Source: Metabacillus_B sp050107715
GTDB lineage: Bacteria > Bacillota > Bacilli > Bacillales > Bacillaceae
Direction: 5' to 3'
Assembly (NCBI RefSeq): GCF_050107715.1
Contig: NZ_JBNILN010000007.1
Span: 79,855 to 143,854 of the forward strand
DNA: 64,000 nt
The position numbers and the translations under genes were made by a program. The notes beneath the pieces are model-generated. The model was not told the DNA's origin. It worked only from the letters and a program-made list of their open reading frames with translations, and made no database searches. Positions 34,030 to 42,720 of this stretch are shown here, piece by piece (within the stretch, counting starts at the first letter, position 1; each line of letters begins with the position of its first letter).

Positions 34030-34330
34030 TTAGTGGGCTGGGAGGTGCCTGACCCTCACTCTGGTAAAGCGATAAAGCTCTGGCACGATCTCTCCAATTC
34101 CTTGCTGTTCAAGGCTTCAGGAACATAGGTCTCTGACCCCGCCTGCGGTGAAGCAAGTGGGGACTGGCCCCGTGCCTGGCCCCGCTTTCGCTGCCGCACT
34201 AAAGCTCCGGCACCTTTTCCGCCATTCCATGTTGCTTAAGGGCTGAAGGAGTCATGTCTCTGACCCTCACCCCTTTCCAGCACTAAAGCGCTAGCGCAGC
34301 CTGCCGCCCACCTTTCTCCGCCGCAGACAG
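34030..34330. repeat. Second degenerate repeat tract
   Basis: This 300-bp stretch between the fabF terminator and yjaZ has no gene. It repeats the motif family of 1-590 in the opposite orientation: 34045-34086 is the reverse complement of 523-564 with four mismatches. Partial copies follow near 34150-34230 (GCACTAAAGCTCCGGCAC) and 34260-34300 (GACCCTCACCCC then GCACTAAAGCGC). Confidence 0.8.
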
Positions 34331-34455
34331 AACACCCGATTCATGCAGCGATTCCAGCCGCAAGATTACTATAGCCTTTCCACCCCATTAAAATTCTCCT
34401 GTGATGCCTCCCGTTTTCATCTGTTCATACATACCTTAACTAAGAGGTGATGGCA

Positions 34456-35238
34456 ATGGGTGTGATCCGGACAGATCAATGGTTTGAGGAAGCGGTTCCT
34501 TTGAATGAACTGGGGAAAAAGCTAAAACCCTACTTTCCTGACCGAAGTGAAAAGACGCTTATTCAATATTTGCTTACTTTTGGGCTATACAAAAATCCGG
34601 AATCTGCAAAAAAAACCGTTCAGGCATTAAAAGAAGAAAAAATGTGGGCGTATGTGAAAAGAGAGGTGGAAGACTTGCGCAAAAAATGGGAGGGACCTAA
34701 TGTGCCAGTATTCCTGCTCCCGGGAGATTTATCAAATGCCAAGATTCAGCGTGAATATGGAGGAAAATCAGGTCTCGCATTTTTTGATAAGCTTTTTCTT
34801 TTTCTTTCCCCGGACGTTCCGAAAACGGCGATAAAGGCATTACTGATCCATGAGTATCATCATATTTGCCGGCTTGAAAAAAATCCAAAAAGAGAAAAGG
34901 ATTATACGCTGACAGATGTTGTGATTATGGAAGGGTTGGCAGAGAATGCGGTGCGTGAAATCCTGGGAGAGGATCAAGCGGCAGGATGGACCAGGCTGTA
35001 TGCGGAGACGCAGCTAAAACAGTTTTGGAAGAAGCATATTCTGCCGAACAAGAAAGTAAAACAGGAGGACCGGCAGTTCGATAAACTGATGTATGGATTA
35101 GGAATGTATCCTAAAATGCTAGGGTACACTGCAGGCTATTTTGCAGTAAAGAAATATATGGATAAAAATGGAACTGATACACATGCCCTTTTTACAGTGC
35201 CTGCCGAAAGGATCATCCAAGACTTGAAAATAGAATAG
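34456..35238 (+). CDS. yjaZ: DUF2268 putative Zn-dependent protease YjaZ
   Basis: The 260-aa protein has a zincin signature HEYHH near residue 132 and the glutamate-rich DVVIMEGLAENAVRE about 25 residues later, which would supply the third zinc ligand. This matches DUF2268 (YjaZ). There is no signal peptide, so it is probably cytoplasmic. The substrate is unknown. The ATG at 34456 lies 6 nt after GAGGTG. It stands alone between the repeat tract and yjbA. Confidence 0.85.
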   Translation: MGVIRTDQWFEEAVPLNELGKKLKPYFPDRSEKTLIQYLLTFGLYKNPESAKKTVQALKEEKMWAYVKREVEDLRKKWEGPNVPVFLLPGDLSNAKIQREYGGKSGLAFFDKLFLFLSPDVPKTAIKALLIHEYHHICRLEKNPKREKDYTLTDVVIMEGLAENAVREILGEDQAAGWTRLYAETQLKQFWKKHILPNKKVKQEDRQFDKLMYGLGMYPKMLGYTAGYFAVKKYMDKNGTDTHALFTVPAERIIQDLKIE

Positions 35239-35331
35239 AAAATGCGTCCATAATCTGAAGATATTGGAATATTTTCAGGTTGTCCTGCCTATACTGATTG
35301 ACAAACAGAATTTGAAGGTGAGGGGTAAAAC

Positions 35332-36084
35332 ATGTTGTTTCTTCATGATGTTTGGGTCAATTGGTTTGAGGGAGAAGAAAATGGATATAACGTGTGCCAT
35401 TTTCACGAATGGCGAAAGGATGATAGCGTTGAACTGCTCGATCAGGTGCCTCTGATAAAGGTGAATCAGCTGCTGTTCCGCTATATAGAAAATGATCTTT
35501 CCGAAATTCCGCAAAGCCTCCTGAAAGACATTCATCAAAAAGCCTACATCCGGAAAAATCATGAACGAATTCAACTGGATTACTGCTTCGTCGTAACGGA
35601 TGGACAGGGGATCATTGCTGTGGATACGATCGGCTACAGCATCCCTGTCCGAAAAAGCCGATTAATCCCCCGCCAGGAACAGTTGGTTTATGAAATGGTG
35701 AAGGATGTGGAACCGGGTGATTATCCTTTCCACGGTCCGCTGCATGGGGAGGAAAAAGAATTTCACATTCTATCGCTGGGGCCTGATCACATGAGAGGAC
35801 TGACAAGAAAAGAACGCCAGCTGAAGCAGCTGCTTTTTATGGCGATGGATCAGCTGCAAACTACTCAGAACACAGCTGAAATAAAATATTGGTATACTGA
35901 ATGGAATCCCCGCGAGTACGAGCAAATCAAACACCTTGCCTTCCATGATGTCTTTGAAAAGCTCTGTTCAGAAACCATGAACGGCTGGTCGGCCAGACAT
36001 AAAGCTCTTTGTGAGAACCTTGTTAAAGGACAGCCTTTTTTTGAGAAGCTATGGGAAACGGAGCACGAATCAAAAGTAAACTAA
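35332..36084 (+). CDS. yjbA: YjbA, DUF3603 family protein
   Basis: The 250-aa protein matches YjbA of B. subtilis in length and landmarks (N-terminal VWVNWFEGEENGYNVCHFHEW, central GDYPFHGPLHG, C-terminal EIKYWYTEWNP). It is soluble, with no recognisable catalytic motif. GGTGAGGGG precedes the ATG. A branched hairpin and T-run follow at about 36095-36147. The function is unknown. Confidence 0.85.
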   Translation: MLFLHDVWVNWFEGEENGYNVCHFHEWRKDDSVELLDQVPLIKVNQLLFRYIENDLSEIPQSLLKDIHQKAYIRKNHERIQLDYCFVVTDGQGIIAVDTIGYSIPVRKSRLIPRQEQLVYEMVKDVEPGDYPFHGPLHGEEKEFHILSLGPDHMRGLTRKERQLKQLLFMAMDQLQTTQNTAEIKYWYTEWNPREYEQIKHLAFHDVFEKLCSETMNGWSARHKALCENLVKGQPFFEKLWETEHESKVN

Positions 36085-36094
36085 AGAAAGCGGA

Positions 36095-36147
36095 CAAGCC
36101 CTTTATCTTACTCCTTTAGCAGGAGTAGAATGAAGGGTTTTTCTATC
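36095..36147 (+). terminator. Probable terminator of yjbA
   Basis: Outer stem AGCCCTT / AAGGGTT encloses an inner hairpin TACTCCT / AGGAGTA. TTTTT follows. Confidence 0.55.
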
Positions 36148-36246
36148 CCAATATCCCTATACAAATCATGGAAAAAGTGCGTTATACTACCAGGTGAAGC
36201 GCTAACATCCTTTAAATCGTTAACGCAGCAAGGGGGATTCTTCATT

Positions 36247-37563
36247 ATGTCTGTTTCAGGTAATCATGCCAGTACAAAGCGCATCACGGGGAATATTTTT
36301 AAAGGATCAGTGGGGAATCTGATTGAGTGGTACGACTGGTACGTCTATTCAGCCTTCGCCGTTTATTTTTCGGCTGAATTTTTCCCGCAGGGTGATCCGA
36401 CCAGCCAGCTGCTCAACACGGCTGCCATATTTGCTGTTGGATTTTTGATGAGACCGATCGGAAGTTTATTATTGGGGAGGTATGCGGACAGGCATGGCAG
36501 GAGAGCAGCCTTAACTTTGTCCATTACGGTTATGGCTGCAGGCTCTCTCATTATCGCATGTACGCCGGGCTACAGTTCAATCGGTGTTATGGCTCCGATT
36601 ATTCTTGTGCTGGCCAGACTCCTTCAAGGCCTTTCGCTGGGTGGAGAGTATGGGACATCCGCAACTTACTTATCAGAAATGGCAAGCACGGGCCGACGCG
36701 GATTTTACTCGAGTTTTCAGTATGTTACACTTGTTGCCGGCCAGCTTACAGCTCTTGGAGTTCAGATTATTCTTCAGCAATTGCTCAGTGAAGCAGATAT
36801 GAGCTCCTGGGGGTGGAGAATTCCGTTTGTCATTGGGGCAATGGGGGCACTGGCAGTTTTGTGGCTGCGGCGGACCATGGATGAGTCGGAGCAATTTGAA
36901 AAGATGGGAAAGAAAAAAAAGTCGAATGCCGGTACACTGAAAGCTCTCTTAAAGCATCCAAGGGCAGTTCTTACGGTTGTGGGATTAACCCTTGGGGGAA
37001 CAGTCGCGTTTTATACATATACCACTTACCTGCAAAAGTTTATGATCAACACGTCAGGAATTCCTAAAGAGACGGTCAGCTGGATTAACTTCTTGGCGTT
37101 ATTGATCTTTATTGTCCTTCAGCCGCTTGCCGGGGGACTTTCAGACCGAATTGGCAGAAGACCTTTACTGATGGGCTTTGGAATTCTTGGAACATTGCTT
37201 ACCGTTCCGCTGTTCCTGCTTCTTGAGCAGACATCCAGTCCAGTCGGTGCGTTTTTGCTTATGATGGCCGGACTGATTATTGTAACGGGGTATACTTCTA
37301 TAAATGCCATTGTGAAAGCAGAGCTTTTCCCGACCCAAATCAGGGCTCTCGGCGTAGGGTTTCCATATGCTGTTACAGTAGCCGTCTTTGGGGGGACAGC
37401 TGAATTTATAGCCCTTTGGATGAAAAGTATGGGAGTGGAGTGGCTTTTCTACGTATATGTAGCTGCTTGTATTGCGGTCAGCTTCATTACGTATTGGAGA
37501 ATGAGCGAGTCATCAAAAGATTCGCATCTAGAGTCAGAATGGAAAGCTGAAAATAGTAAATAA
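36247..37563 (+). CDS. MHS-family metabolite:proton symporter, KgtP-like
   Basis: This 438-aa inner-membrane transporter of the major facilitator superfamily has about 12 helices. The GNLIEWYDWYVYSAF start, the GRYADRHGRRAAL loop 2-3 motif and RLLQGLSLGGEYGTSATY are typical of the metabolite:H+ symporter group that includes alpha-ketoglutarate permease KgtP and the proline/betaine carrier ProP. The first motif is closest to KgtP, so 2-oxoglutarate or a similar dicarboxylate is a reasonable guess. The ATG at 36247 follows AAGGGGG. It is not part of the B. subtilis order here and may be an insertion into the conserved block. Confidence 0.88.
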   Translation: MSVSGNHASTKRITGNIFKGSVGNLIEWYDWYVYSAFAVYFSAEFFPQGDPTSQLLNTAAIFAVGFLMRPIGSLLLGRYADRHGRRAALTLSITVMAAGSLIIACTPGYSSIGVMAPIILVLARLLQGLSLGGEYGTSATYLSEMASTGRRGFYSSFQYVTLVAGQLTALGVQIILQQLLSEADMSSWGWRIPFVIGAMGALAVLWLRRTMDESEQFEKMGKKKKSNAGTLKALLKHPRAVLTVVGLTLGGTVAFYTYTTYLQKFMINTSGIPKETVSWINFLALLIFIVLQPLAGGLSDRIGRRPLLMGFGILGTLLTVPLFLLLEQTSSPVGAFLLMMAGLIIVTGYTSINAIVKAELFPTQIRALGVGFPYAVTVAVFGGTAEFIALWMKSMGVEWLFYVYVAACIAVSFITYWRMSESSKDSHLESEWKAENSK

Positions 37564-37565
37564 AG

Positions 37566-37906
37566 AAAAGAGGCTGGGACATATCTAAAAATATAGTCAT
37601 TAAAGCGCTCTGTTAAACTCGGCTGTAGATTGCAGTTAGCATGCATTCGCTTATCCAGGGGCGGGCGGTAAGCCTTCTCCGCCGCTTTGCGCCTGCGGGG
37701 TCTCACCTTTCCCGCTATTCCCGCAGGAGTCTCATGCCTTCCACTCCAAACAACAGGTGGTAATAAATCAACATCATACATGAACAAAGCCTTTAAAAAA
37801 ACATGAAAACGAATAAAACCGAACGATTACGAAGCTCTATATCAGAGTTTCAAATAATAGTTCGGTTTTTTTGATTAACCGGGAACCTTTTGTCCCAGCC
37901 TCTTTT
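37566..37906. mobile_element. 341-bp element with perfect 16-bp inverted ends (MITE-like)
   Basis: AAAAGAGGCTGGGACA at 37566-37581 is the exact reverse complement of 37891-37906. Between them are a copy of a GC-rich repeat (37680-37755) and a hairpin AAAACCGAAC / GTTCGGTTTT (37815-37824 / 37860-37869). There is no transposase gene and no clear target duplication. AGAGGCTGGGACA ends recur in Firmicute intergenic regions. The right arm followed by T-runs could also work as a terminator for the symporter gene. Confidence 0.6.
37680..37755. repeat. GC-rich Bacillus intergenic repeat, copy 1
   Basis: This copy carries GCTTTGCGCCTGCGGGGTCT and CCGCAGGAGTCTCATGCCTT, then CCACTCCAAACAACAG. A related copy lies at 55556-55651. 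The two GCGGG/CCGCA blocks can pair into a hairpin. I recognise the pattern from many Bacillaceae intergenic regions. Confidence 0.7.
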
Positions 37907-37926
37907 TTTCTGAGAGAAAGGGAGGG

Positions 37927-38916
37927 TTATTTCCGTTTCCTTCCTAATCCCATCGCATTTTCCATTTTTTTCAGCATTTTATTTGCTGCACGGTTTGCGC
38001 GTTCTGCTCCATCATCGAGAATCCGGTCCAATTCGTCCGTTTCCATTAATTCATAATACCGCTTTTGAATTGGAACGATTTCATTAACGACGACTTGGGC
38101 AAGGTCTCCCTTGAAATCTCCGTATCCTTTGCCTTCATATTTTGCTTCAAGTTCTTCTGTACTCATTCCTGTAAAGATGGAATAAATGGAAAGGAGATTG
38201 GAAACACCCGGTTTATTTTCTTTATCATATTTCACAATCCCTTCAGAATCGGTGACTGCGCTTTTGATTTTTTTCTCAATTTGCTTCGGCTCATCGAGCA
38301 GAGTAATAAAGGATTTAGTGTTCGGATCGGACTTGCTCATTTTTCTGGCTGGTTCAGCCAGGGACATGATGCGGGCTCCGACTTTTGGTATGCGCACTTC
38401 TGGAATAGTGAAAATGTCGTTGTACTTGCGGTTAAAGCGCTCTGCTAAATCCCGGGTCAATTCAATGTGCTGCTTTTGATCTTCGCCAACAGGAACAAGA
38501 TCTGTTCCATAAAGGAGAATGTCCGCTGCCATAAGAGGCGGATAGGTTAATAAACCGGCAGCAACGGCTTCCTTGCCTGACGATTTATCTTTAAATTGCG
38601 TCATGCGCTCGAGCTCGCCGATGTACGCGACGCATTGAAGCATCCATCCCGCCTGAGCGTGTGCAGGTACTTCTGACTGAATAAACAGAGTAGCTTTTTC
38701 AGGGTCAAGCCCTATGGCGACATACAAAGCAGCGAGACTGCGAGTGCTCTCCCGAAGCTTGGCTTTATCCTGATGCACGGTTATAGCATGCTGATCGACG
38801 ATGCAGAAATAGCTGTTGTAATCATTTTGAAGCTCGATAAACTGCTTCATGGCACCAATGTAGTTGCCGATTGTGACAGCTCCGCTCGGCTGAATTCCGG
38901 AAAAAATTGTTTTCAA
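37927..38916 (-). CDS. trpS: Tryptophanyl-tRNA synthetase TrpS
   Basis: TrpS charges tRNA-Trp. The 329-aa class I synthetase has a TIGNYIG-type HIGH motif near residues 14-20 after FSGIQPSG, and the KMSKSD signature near 194. The TTG at 38916 starts the protein MKTIFSGIQPSG, with GAGGAGTGG upstream. A T-box leader with its own promoter precedes it, so uncharged tRNA-Trp should induce it. Confidence 0.96.
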   Translation of the reverse strand: MKTIFSGIQPSGAVTIGNYIGAMKQFIELQNDYNSYFCIVDQHAITVHQDKAKLRESTRSLAALYVAIGLDPEKATLFIQSEVPAHAQAGWMLQCVAYIGELERMTQFKDKSSGKEAVAAGLLTYPPLMAADILLYGTDLVPVGEDQKQHIELTRDLAERFNRKYNDIFTIPEVRIPKVGARIMSLAEPARKMSKSDPNTKSFITLLDEPKQIEKKIKSAVTDSEGIVKYDKENKPGVSNLLSIYSIFTGMSTEELEAKYEGKGYGDFKGDLAQVVVNEIVPIQKRYYELMETDELDRILDDGAERANRAANKMLKKMENAMGLGRKRK

Positions 38917-38940
38917 TAGAAACCACTCCTCTTAATACGT

Positions 38941-39190
38941 AATAAAAAAAGGCCCATTCATCCCTGAAAAGGGACGAATAGACCGTGGTACCACCCTGAT
39001 TGCTCTCCAAATTAGAAAAGCCTCTTAGCATCCTTTAACGCAGGAATACGGCATTGCCTACTGATTGCTGTTCGGAATGCGGCTCAAAAGTCCATTCAGC
39101 GAAGTTCATTGTCTGTTTCCAGCAACCACAGACTCTCTGAAAATGAAGGATTCGCCTACTTCTCTCTCTCTCAGCCGATGCATTTAACTG
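38941..39190 (-). promoter_or_regulatory. Tryptophan T-box riboswitch
   Basis: On the minus strand the leader contains the T-box sequence AGGGTGGTACCACGG (about 38996-38982). A terminator/antiterminator hairpin follows (GTCTATTCGTCCCT / AGGGATGAATGGGC) with TTTTTTT. A Stem I region has a TGG triplet in CTGAATGGACTTTT that would be the Trp specifier. Confidence 0.93.
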
Positions 39191-39196
39191 TTTCAT

Positions 39197-39225
39197 ATTA
39201 TAAAAAAGAATTGCTTTTCGTGCAA
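39197..39225 (-). promoter_or_regulatory. trpS promoter
   Basis: TTGCAC (39225-39220) and TATAAT (39202-39197) with a 17-nt spacer. It abuts the stop of the DUF3899 gene. Confidence 0.75.
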
Positions 39226-39226
39226 G

Positions 39227-39580
39227 CTAAGCGTAAAAAAACCCCAGACAAACGAGCATAACACCTGTTAAAGAAGCGCCTGCCAGCATAATCGGAATAA
39301 AAGGCAAGGAGAGCAGCTCAGAGAACGGCCTCATTTCATCTGCTTCTTCTCTGCTTAAATCTCTGCCTCCGGATTGAAATGTTCTTCTGAAGCTGTAGGT
39401 AATTCCATCAAAAAATCCGCCCTGGGCCACCATGATAAACAATGCGGTGAATAAGAATGCTCCGCCAATGAGGAACAAAAGATTAATCAGGGAGAGCAGT
39501 GTCACAGAGCCATACAGTAAGATGGAGATGATCAATGAGGCAGCAAGGCCGCCAACAAATAAAATAAAACCGATTTTCAT
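39227..39580 (-). CDS. DUF3899 membrane protein
   Basis: The 117-aa protein has three membrane helices (about residues 5-27, 32-54 and 95-115), with a charged loop RDLSREEADEMRPF before the last. This fits the DUF3899 family of unknown function. The ATG at 39580 follows GAGGG; the longer TTG frame to 39601 begins upstream of the ribosome binding site. It lies upstream of trpS on the same strand, and the trpS promoter is next to its stop codon. Confidence 0.8.
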   Translation of the reverse strand: MKIGFILFVGGLAASLIISILLYGSVTLLSLINLLFLIGGAFLFTALFIMVAQGGFFDGITYSFRRTFQSGGRDLSREEADEMRPFSELLSLPFIPIMLAGASLTGVMLVCLGFFYA

Positions 39581-39887
39581 TTGCAATCCCTCTCTTTGCA
39601 CTATTCATAATACTAGTATCGCCATAATATTTTTATCTAAAATCATTATTGAACAAAAATAGCATCAAGGAATATATTCCTACAATTATACCCAATTTCT
39701 ATTATACATTACAACATAATACAGAAGTTTACGGTAATTTTACAACTTTACTTTAAAGCAGCAGCGAGTAGGCAGGGATTGTGTAAAAAGCCAATATAAA
39801 TAAAGGGTTTTTAGGGCTTACTAACTACTAAACTAGGCTGGAATTCTTAATTTTATTTCAATATTGTAAACTTTTTAAAAAAAACAC

Positions 39888-39943
39888 ATGTACAAATATT
39901 CAAAAACTTGTATAATAGTCCTTGTAAGAATTCTCAGAAAATA
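39888..39943 (+). promoter_or_regulatory. oppA promoter region with CodY-like box
   Basis: The 380-bp gap 39581-39960 is AT-rich and has no gene. TATAAT at 39911-39916 is a good -10; the best -35 candidate is TGTACA at 39889-39894 (16-nt spacer). AATTCTCAGAAAATA (39929-39943) matches the CodY consensus AATTTTCWGAAAATT at 13 of 15 positions and lies just downstream of the start point, a repressing position. Confidence 0.65.
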
Positions 39944-39960
39944 AAAGGGAGGTCAACTTT

Positions 39961-41655
39961 GTGAAAAAGACTAAATTTTCACTACTTTTAGTACTTACTC
40001 TGGTACTAAGCCTATTCTTATCTGCATGCTATGGCGGAGGAGGAAACTCAGCTAAACCTTCAGGCGGCGGCAGCGAAGGGGAAAATACAGAAAAACCCGC
40101 AGCTGACGTACCACAGGAAATCACAGTTCTTGAGACTTCTGCTATTCCTTCATTAGACAGTGCACTTGCAGAGGATACAATCAGCTTGTCTATGCTTAAC
40201 AACGTAGGCGAAGGTCTTTACCGCACGGATAAAGATCAGCAGACTGTTGACGGAGTGGCAAAAGGCGATCCTGAATGGAACGAGGACGATACAGTCGCTA
40301 CGGTTAAGCTGAATGAAAATGCTAAATGGTCGAACGGTGATCAGATTAAAGCAAGCGACTTTGTATTCGCTTGGCAGCGTGCTATTAACCCTGAAACAAA
40401 ATCTCCTTACGGTCCTTATATGATGTCTGGAAAAATTAAAAATGCCGCTGAAATCGCAGCAGGCGAAATGAAGCCGGAAGAACTTGGAATTAAAGCTATT
40501 GATGATACCACTCTTGAAATCACACTTGTTAAACCAATCGCATTCTTCAAATCCCTAATGGCATTTGCTACGTTCTACCCTCAAAACGAGAAATTTGTTA
40601 CTGAAAAAGGGAAAGAGTACGGTATGAATGCTGATAACCTCGTATTTAACGGACCTTTCGTAATGTCTGACTGGGGCGGTAATACGAAAGAAAAATGGAC
40701 TATGGAAAAGAATGACAACTATTGGGATAAAGATAACGTAACATTGACAAAGATCAACTTCAACGTTGTTAAGGATTCCGCCACAGCAGCAAATCTTTTC
40801 GACAGCGGTGAAGCAGATGTCACTGGAAAGCTGTCTTCTGACGTTGTACCTCAATATGAAGGCGACGAAAACCTGGTTAAATGGCTTGAGCCGACAATTT
40901 TCTGGTTGAAGCTGAACCAAAAAGACGAAGCTTTGGCAAACGTGAACATCCGAAAAGCAATTGCACAAGGCTTCAACAAAGAAGACCTCGCTGCAAGCAT
41001 CCTGAACAACGGATCTGTACCGGCAAATTATGCTGTACCAAAAGAATTTGTTAAACATCCTGATACGGGTGAGGATTTCCGTGAGGCAAATGGAGACATG
41101 CTGACATACAACCTTGAAGAAGCTCAAAAGGCTTGGGAACAAGGCTTGAAAGAAATCGGCAAAAAAGAAGTTACACTTGATTATATCGGCGGAGACACAG
41201 ACTCTGCTAAGAAAACAGATGCTTATATGAAAAATCAGCTTGAGAAAAACCTTCCAGGTTTGAAAATCAACCTTAAGAGTGTTCCATTCTCCGTACGTCT
41301 TGATCTTGATACGAAAATGGAATATGACATTCAATTTGCTGGATGGGGTCCTGATTACGCAGATGCGATTTCGTTCTCTGACCTATGGATCACAGACGGC
41401 GGATCCAACAGAATGGCATACTCTAACCCTGAGTATGATAAACTTCTGAAACAAGCAACAGGCGAACTGGCTGCAGAGCCAGGCAAGCGTTTTGAAGCTC
41501 TTCAAGCAGCTGAAAAAGTCCTGATGGACGATGCTGGTCTTGCCCCGGTTTACCAGCGTGCAGCTAACGTACTGGTTGCTCCTAAAGTTGATGGCTTTGT
41601 CTATCACTTAAATGGACCAGAATATTCTTACAAGTGGATTAAAGTTACAGAATAA
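39961..41655 (+). CDS. oppA: Oligopeptide-binding lipoprotein OppA
   Basis: OppA captures peptides outside the membrane for the Opp importer. The 564-aa lipoprotein has a signal ending LFLSAC with the lipidated Cys at residue 23 and a Gly/Ser-rich linker. The SBP_bac_5 domain includes LNENAKWSNGDQIKASDFVF and AWGPDYADAISF-like stretches. GTG at 39961 follows GGGAGGT. In B. subtilis Opp also takes up Phr signalling peptides for sporulation and competence. A long hairpin separates it from oppB. Confidence 0.95.
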   Translation: MKKTKFSLLLVLTLVLSLFLSACYGGGGNSAKPSGGGSEGENTEKPAADVPQEITVLETSAIPSLDSALAEDTISLSMLNNVGEGLYRTDKDQQTVDGVAKGDPEWNEDDTVATVKLNENAKWSNGDQIKASDFVFAWQRAINPETKSPYGPYMMSGKIKNAAEIAAGEMKPEELGIKAIDDTTLEITLVKPIAFFKSLMAFATFYPQNEKFVTEKGKEYGMNADNLVFNGPFVMSDWGGNTKEKWTMEKNDNYWDKDNVTLTKINFNVVKDSATAANLFDSGEADVTGKLSSDVVPQYEGDENLVKWLEPTIFWLKLNQKDEALANVNIRKAIAQGFNKEDLAASILNNGSVPANYAVPKEFVKHPDTGEDFREANGDMLTYNLEEAQKAWEQGLKEIGKKEVTLDYIGGDTDSAKKTDAYMKNQLEKNLPGLKINLKSVPFSVRLDLDTKMEYDIQFAGWGPDYADAISFSDLWITDGGSNRMAYSNPEYDKLLKQATGELAAEPGKRFEALQAAEKVLMDDAGLAPVYQRAANVLVAPKVDGFVYHLNGPEYSYKWIKVTE

Positions 41656-41683
41656 TAGAAGTTTGACAGGTTAAAAGAAAAAA

Positions 41684-41727
41684 AGAGAAAAGGGAGTATA
41701 CGCTAAATCCTATACTCCCTTTTCTCT
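41684..41727 (+). promoter_or_regulatory. oppA-oppB intercistronic hairpin
   Basis: A perfect 17-bp stem (41684-41700 with 41711-41727) has a 10-nt loop and only a weak T-run. It may partly terminate transcription and stabilise the oppA message, so that the binding protein is made in excess of the permease. Confidence 0.7.
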
Positions 41728-41790
41728 CCATTTATTTTGTCGAATAATGAATAATTCGGCGGTATCTTAGTGTTTCCAGGAGGTGCGAGC

Positions 41791-42720
41791 ATGGTTAAAT
41801 ATATTGCACAGCGTATTTTATTTATGCTGATTACACTGTTTATTATTACTTCGGTTACGTTTTTCCTCATGAAAATTATACCGGGTACTCCGTTTACAAA
41901 TGCGAACAAACTGTCACCTGATCAGCTCGAGATGTTAAAGGAGCAGTATGGGTTAAATGAACCTCTGCCTGTTCAGTACACAAAATATATGGTGAGTGTT
42001 GCAAAAGGAGACCTTGGTACTTCCTTCACTTTTGATAATACTCCAGTAACTGCATTAATCTCCGATCGGATAGGACCATCTGCAACAATTGGGTTTCAGG
42101 CAATGCTGTTAGGCGGTTTCCTTGGGATATTTCTTGGGATAATTTCCGCACTGAGACAAAATACATGGATGGACTACGGCTCTACTCTGATTGCTGTCCT
42201 GGGTAAATCTGTACCATCCTTCGTATTTGCGGCACTGCTCCAATATTTTATCGCCGTAAAATTAGGTTGGCTTCCAGTTGCTTTCTGGAATGGACCGGAG
42301 TACAGTATTTTGCCGACAATTGCCCTATCCATTTTTCCGCTATCCATTGCAGCCAGATTTATGAGAACAGAAATGATTGATGTATTAAACTCGGATTATA
42401 TAACGTTGGCAAAAGCAAAGGGGTCTAACTACTGGGAGGTTGCGTTTAAACATGCAATGAGAAATGCCCTCATCCCGGTTGTAACTGTGCTTGGGCCATT
42501 GGCAATCAGTTTGATGACCGGATCTCTAGTAGTAGAGAAAATTTTTGCTGTGCCAGGAATTGGTGAACAGTTCGTTACATCGATTAATGTTAATGACTAT
42601 CCGGTTATCATGGGGACGACTATTTTGTTTGCAGCTCTGTTTATCCTCATCATACTTGTTGTGGATATTTTATATGGAGTCATTGATCCACGGATCAGGG
42701 TAGCAGGAGGGAAGAAATAA
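41791..42720 (+). CDS. oppB: Oligopeptide ABC permease OppB
   Basis: This 309-aa membrane subunit has about six helices. It begins MVKYIAQRILFMLITLF and has a large external loop after helix 1. The cytoplasmic EAA loop HAMRNALIPVVTVLGPLAI near 220-240 contacts the ATPases. The ATG at 41791 follows AGGAGGTG; the longer frame to 41770 overlaps it. The stop overlaps oppC by one base. Confidence 0.95.
   Translation: MVKYIAQRILFMLITLFIITSVTFFLMKIIPGTPFTNANKLSPDQLEMLKEQYGLNEPLPVQYTKYMVSVAKGDLGTSFTFDNTPVTALISDRIGPSATIGFQAMLLGGFLGIFLGIISALRQNTWMDYGSTLIAVLGKSVPSFVFAALLQYFIAVKLGWLPVAFWNGPEYSILPTIALSIFPLSIAARFMRTEMIDVLNSDYITLAKAKGSNYWEVAFKHAMRNALIPVVTVLGPLAISLMTGSLVVEKIFAVPGIGEQFVTSINVNDYPVIMGTTILFAALFILIILVVDILYGVIDPRIRVAGGKK

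Noticed and set aside
40555..41334. Minus-strand 259-aa frame inside oppA
   Set aside because: Antisense shadow of a strong gene, with Cys/Phe-rich shadow-like composition and no start signal.
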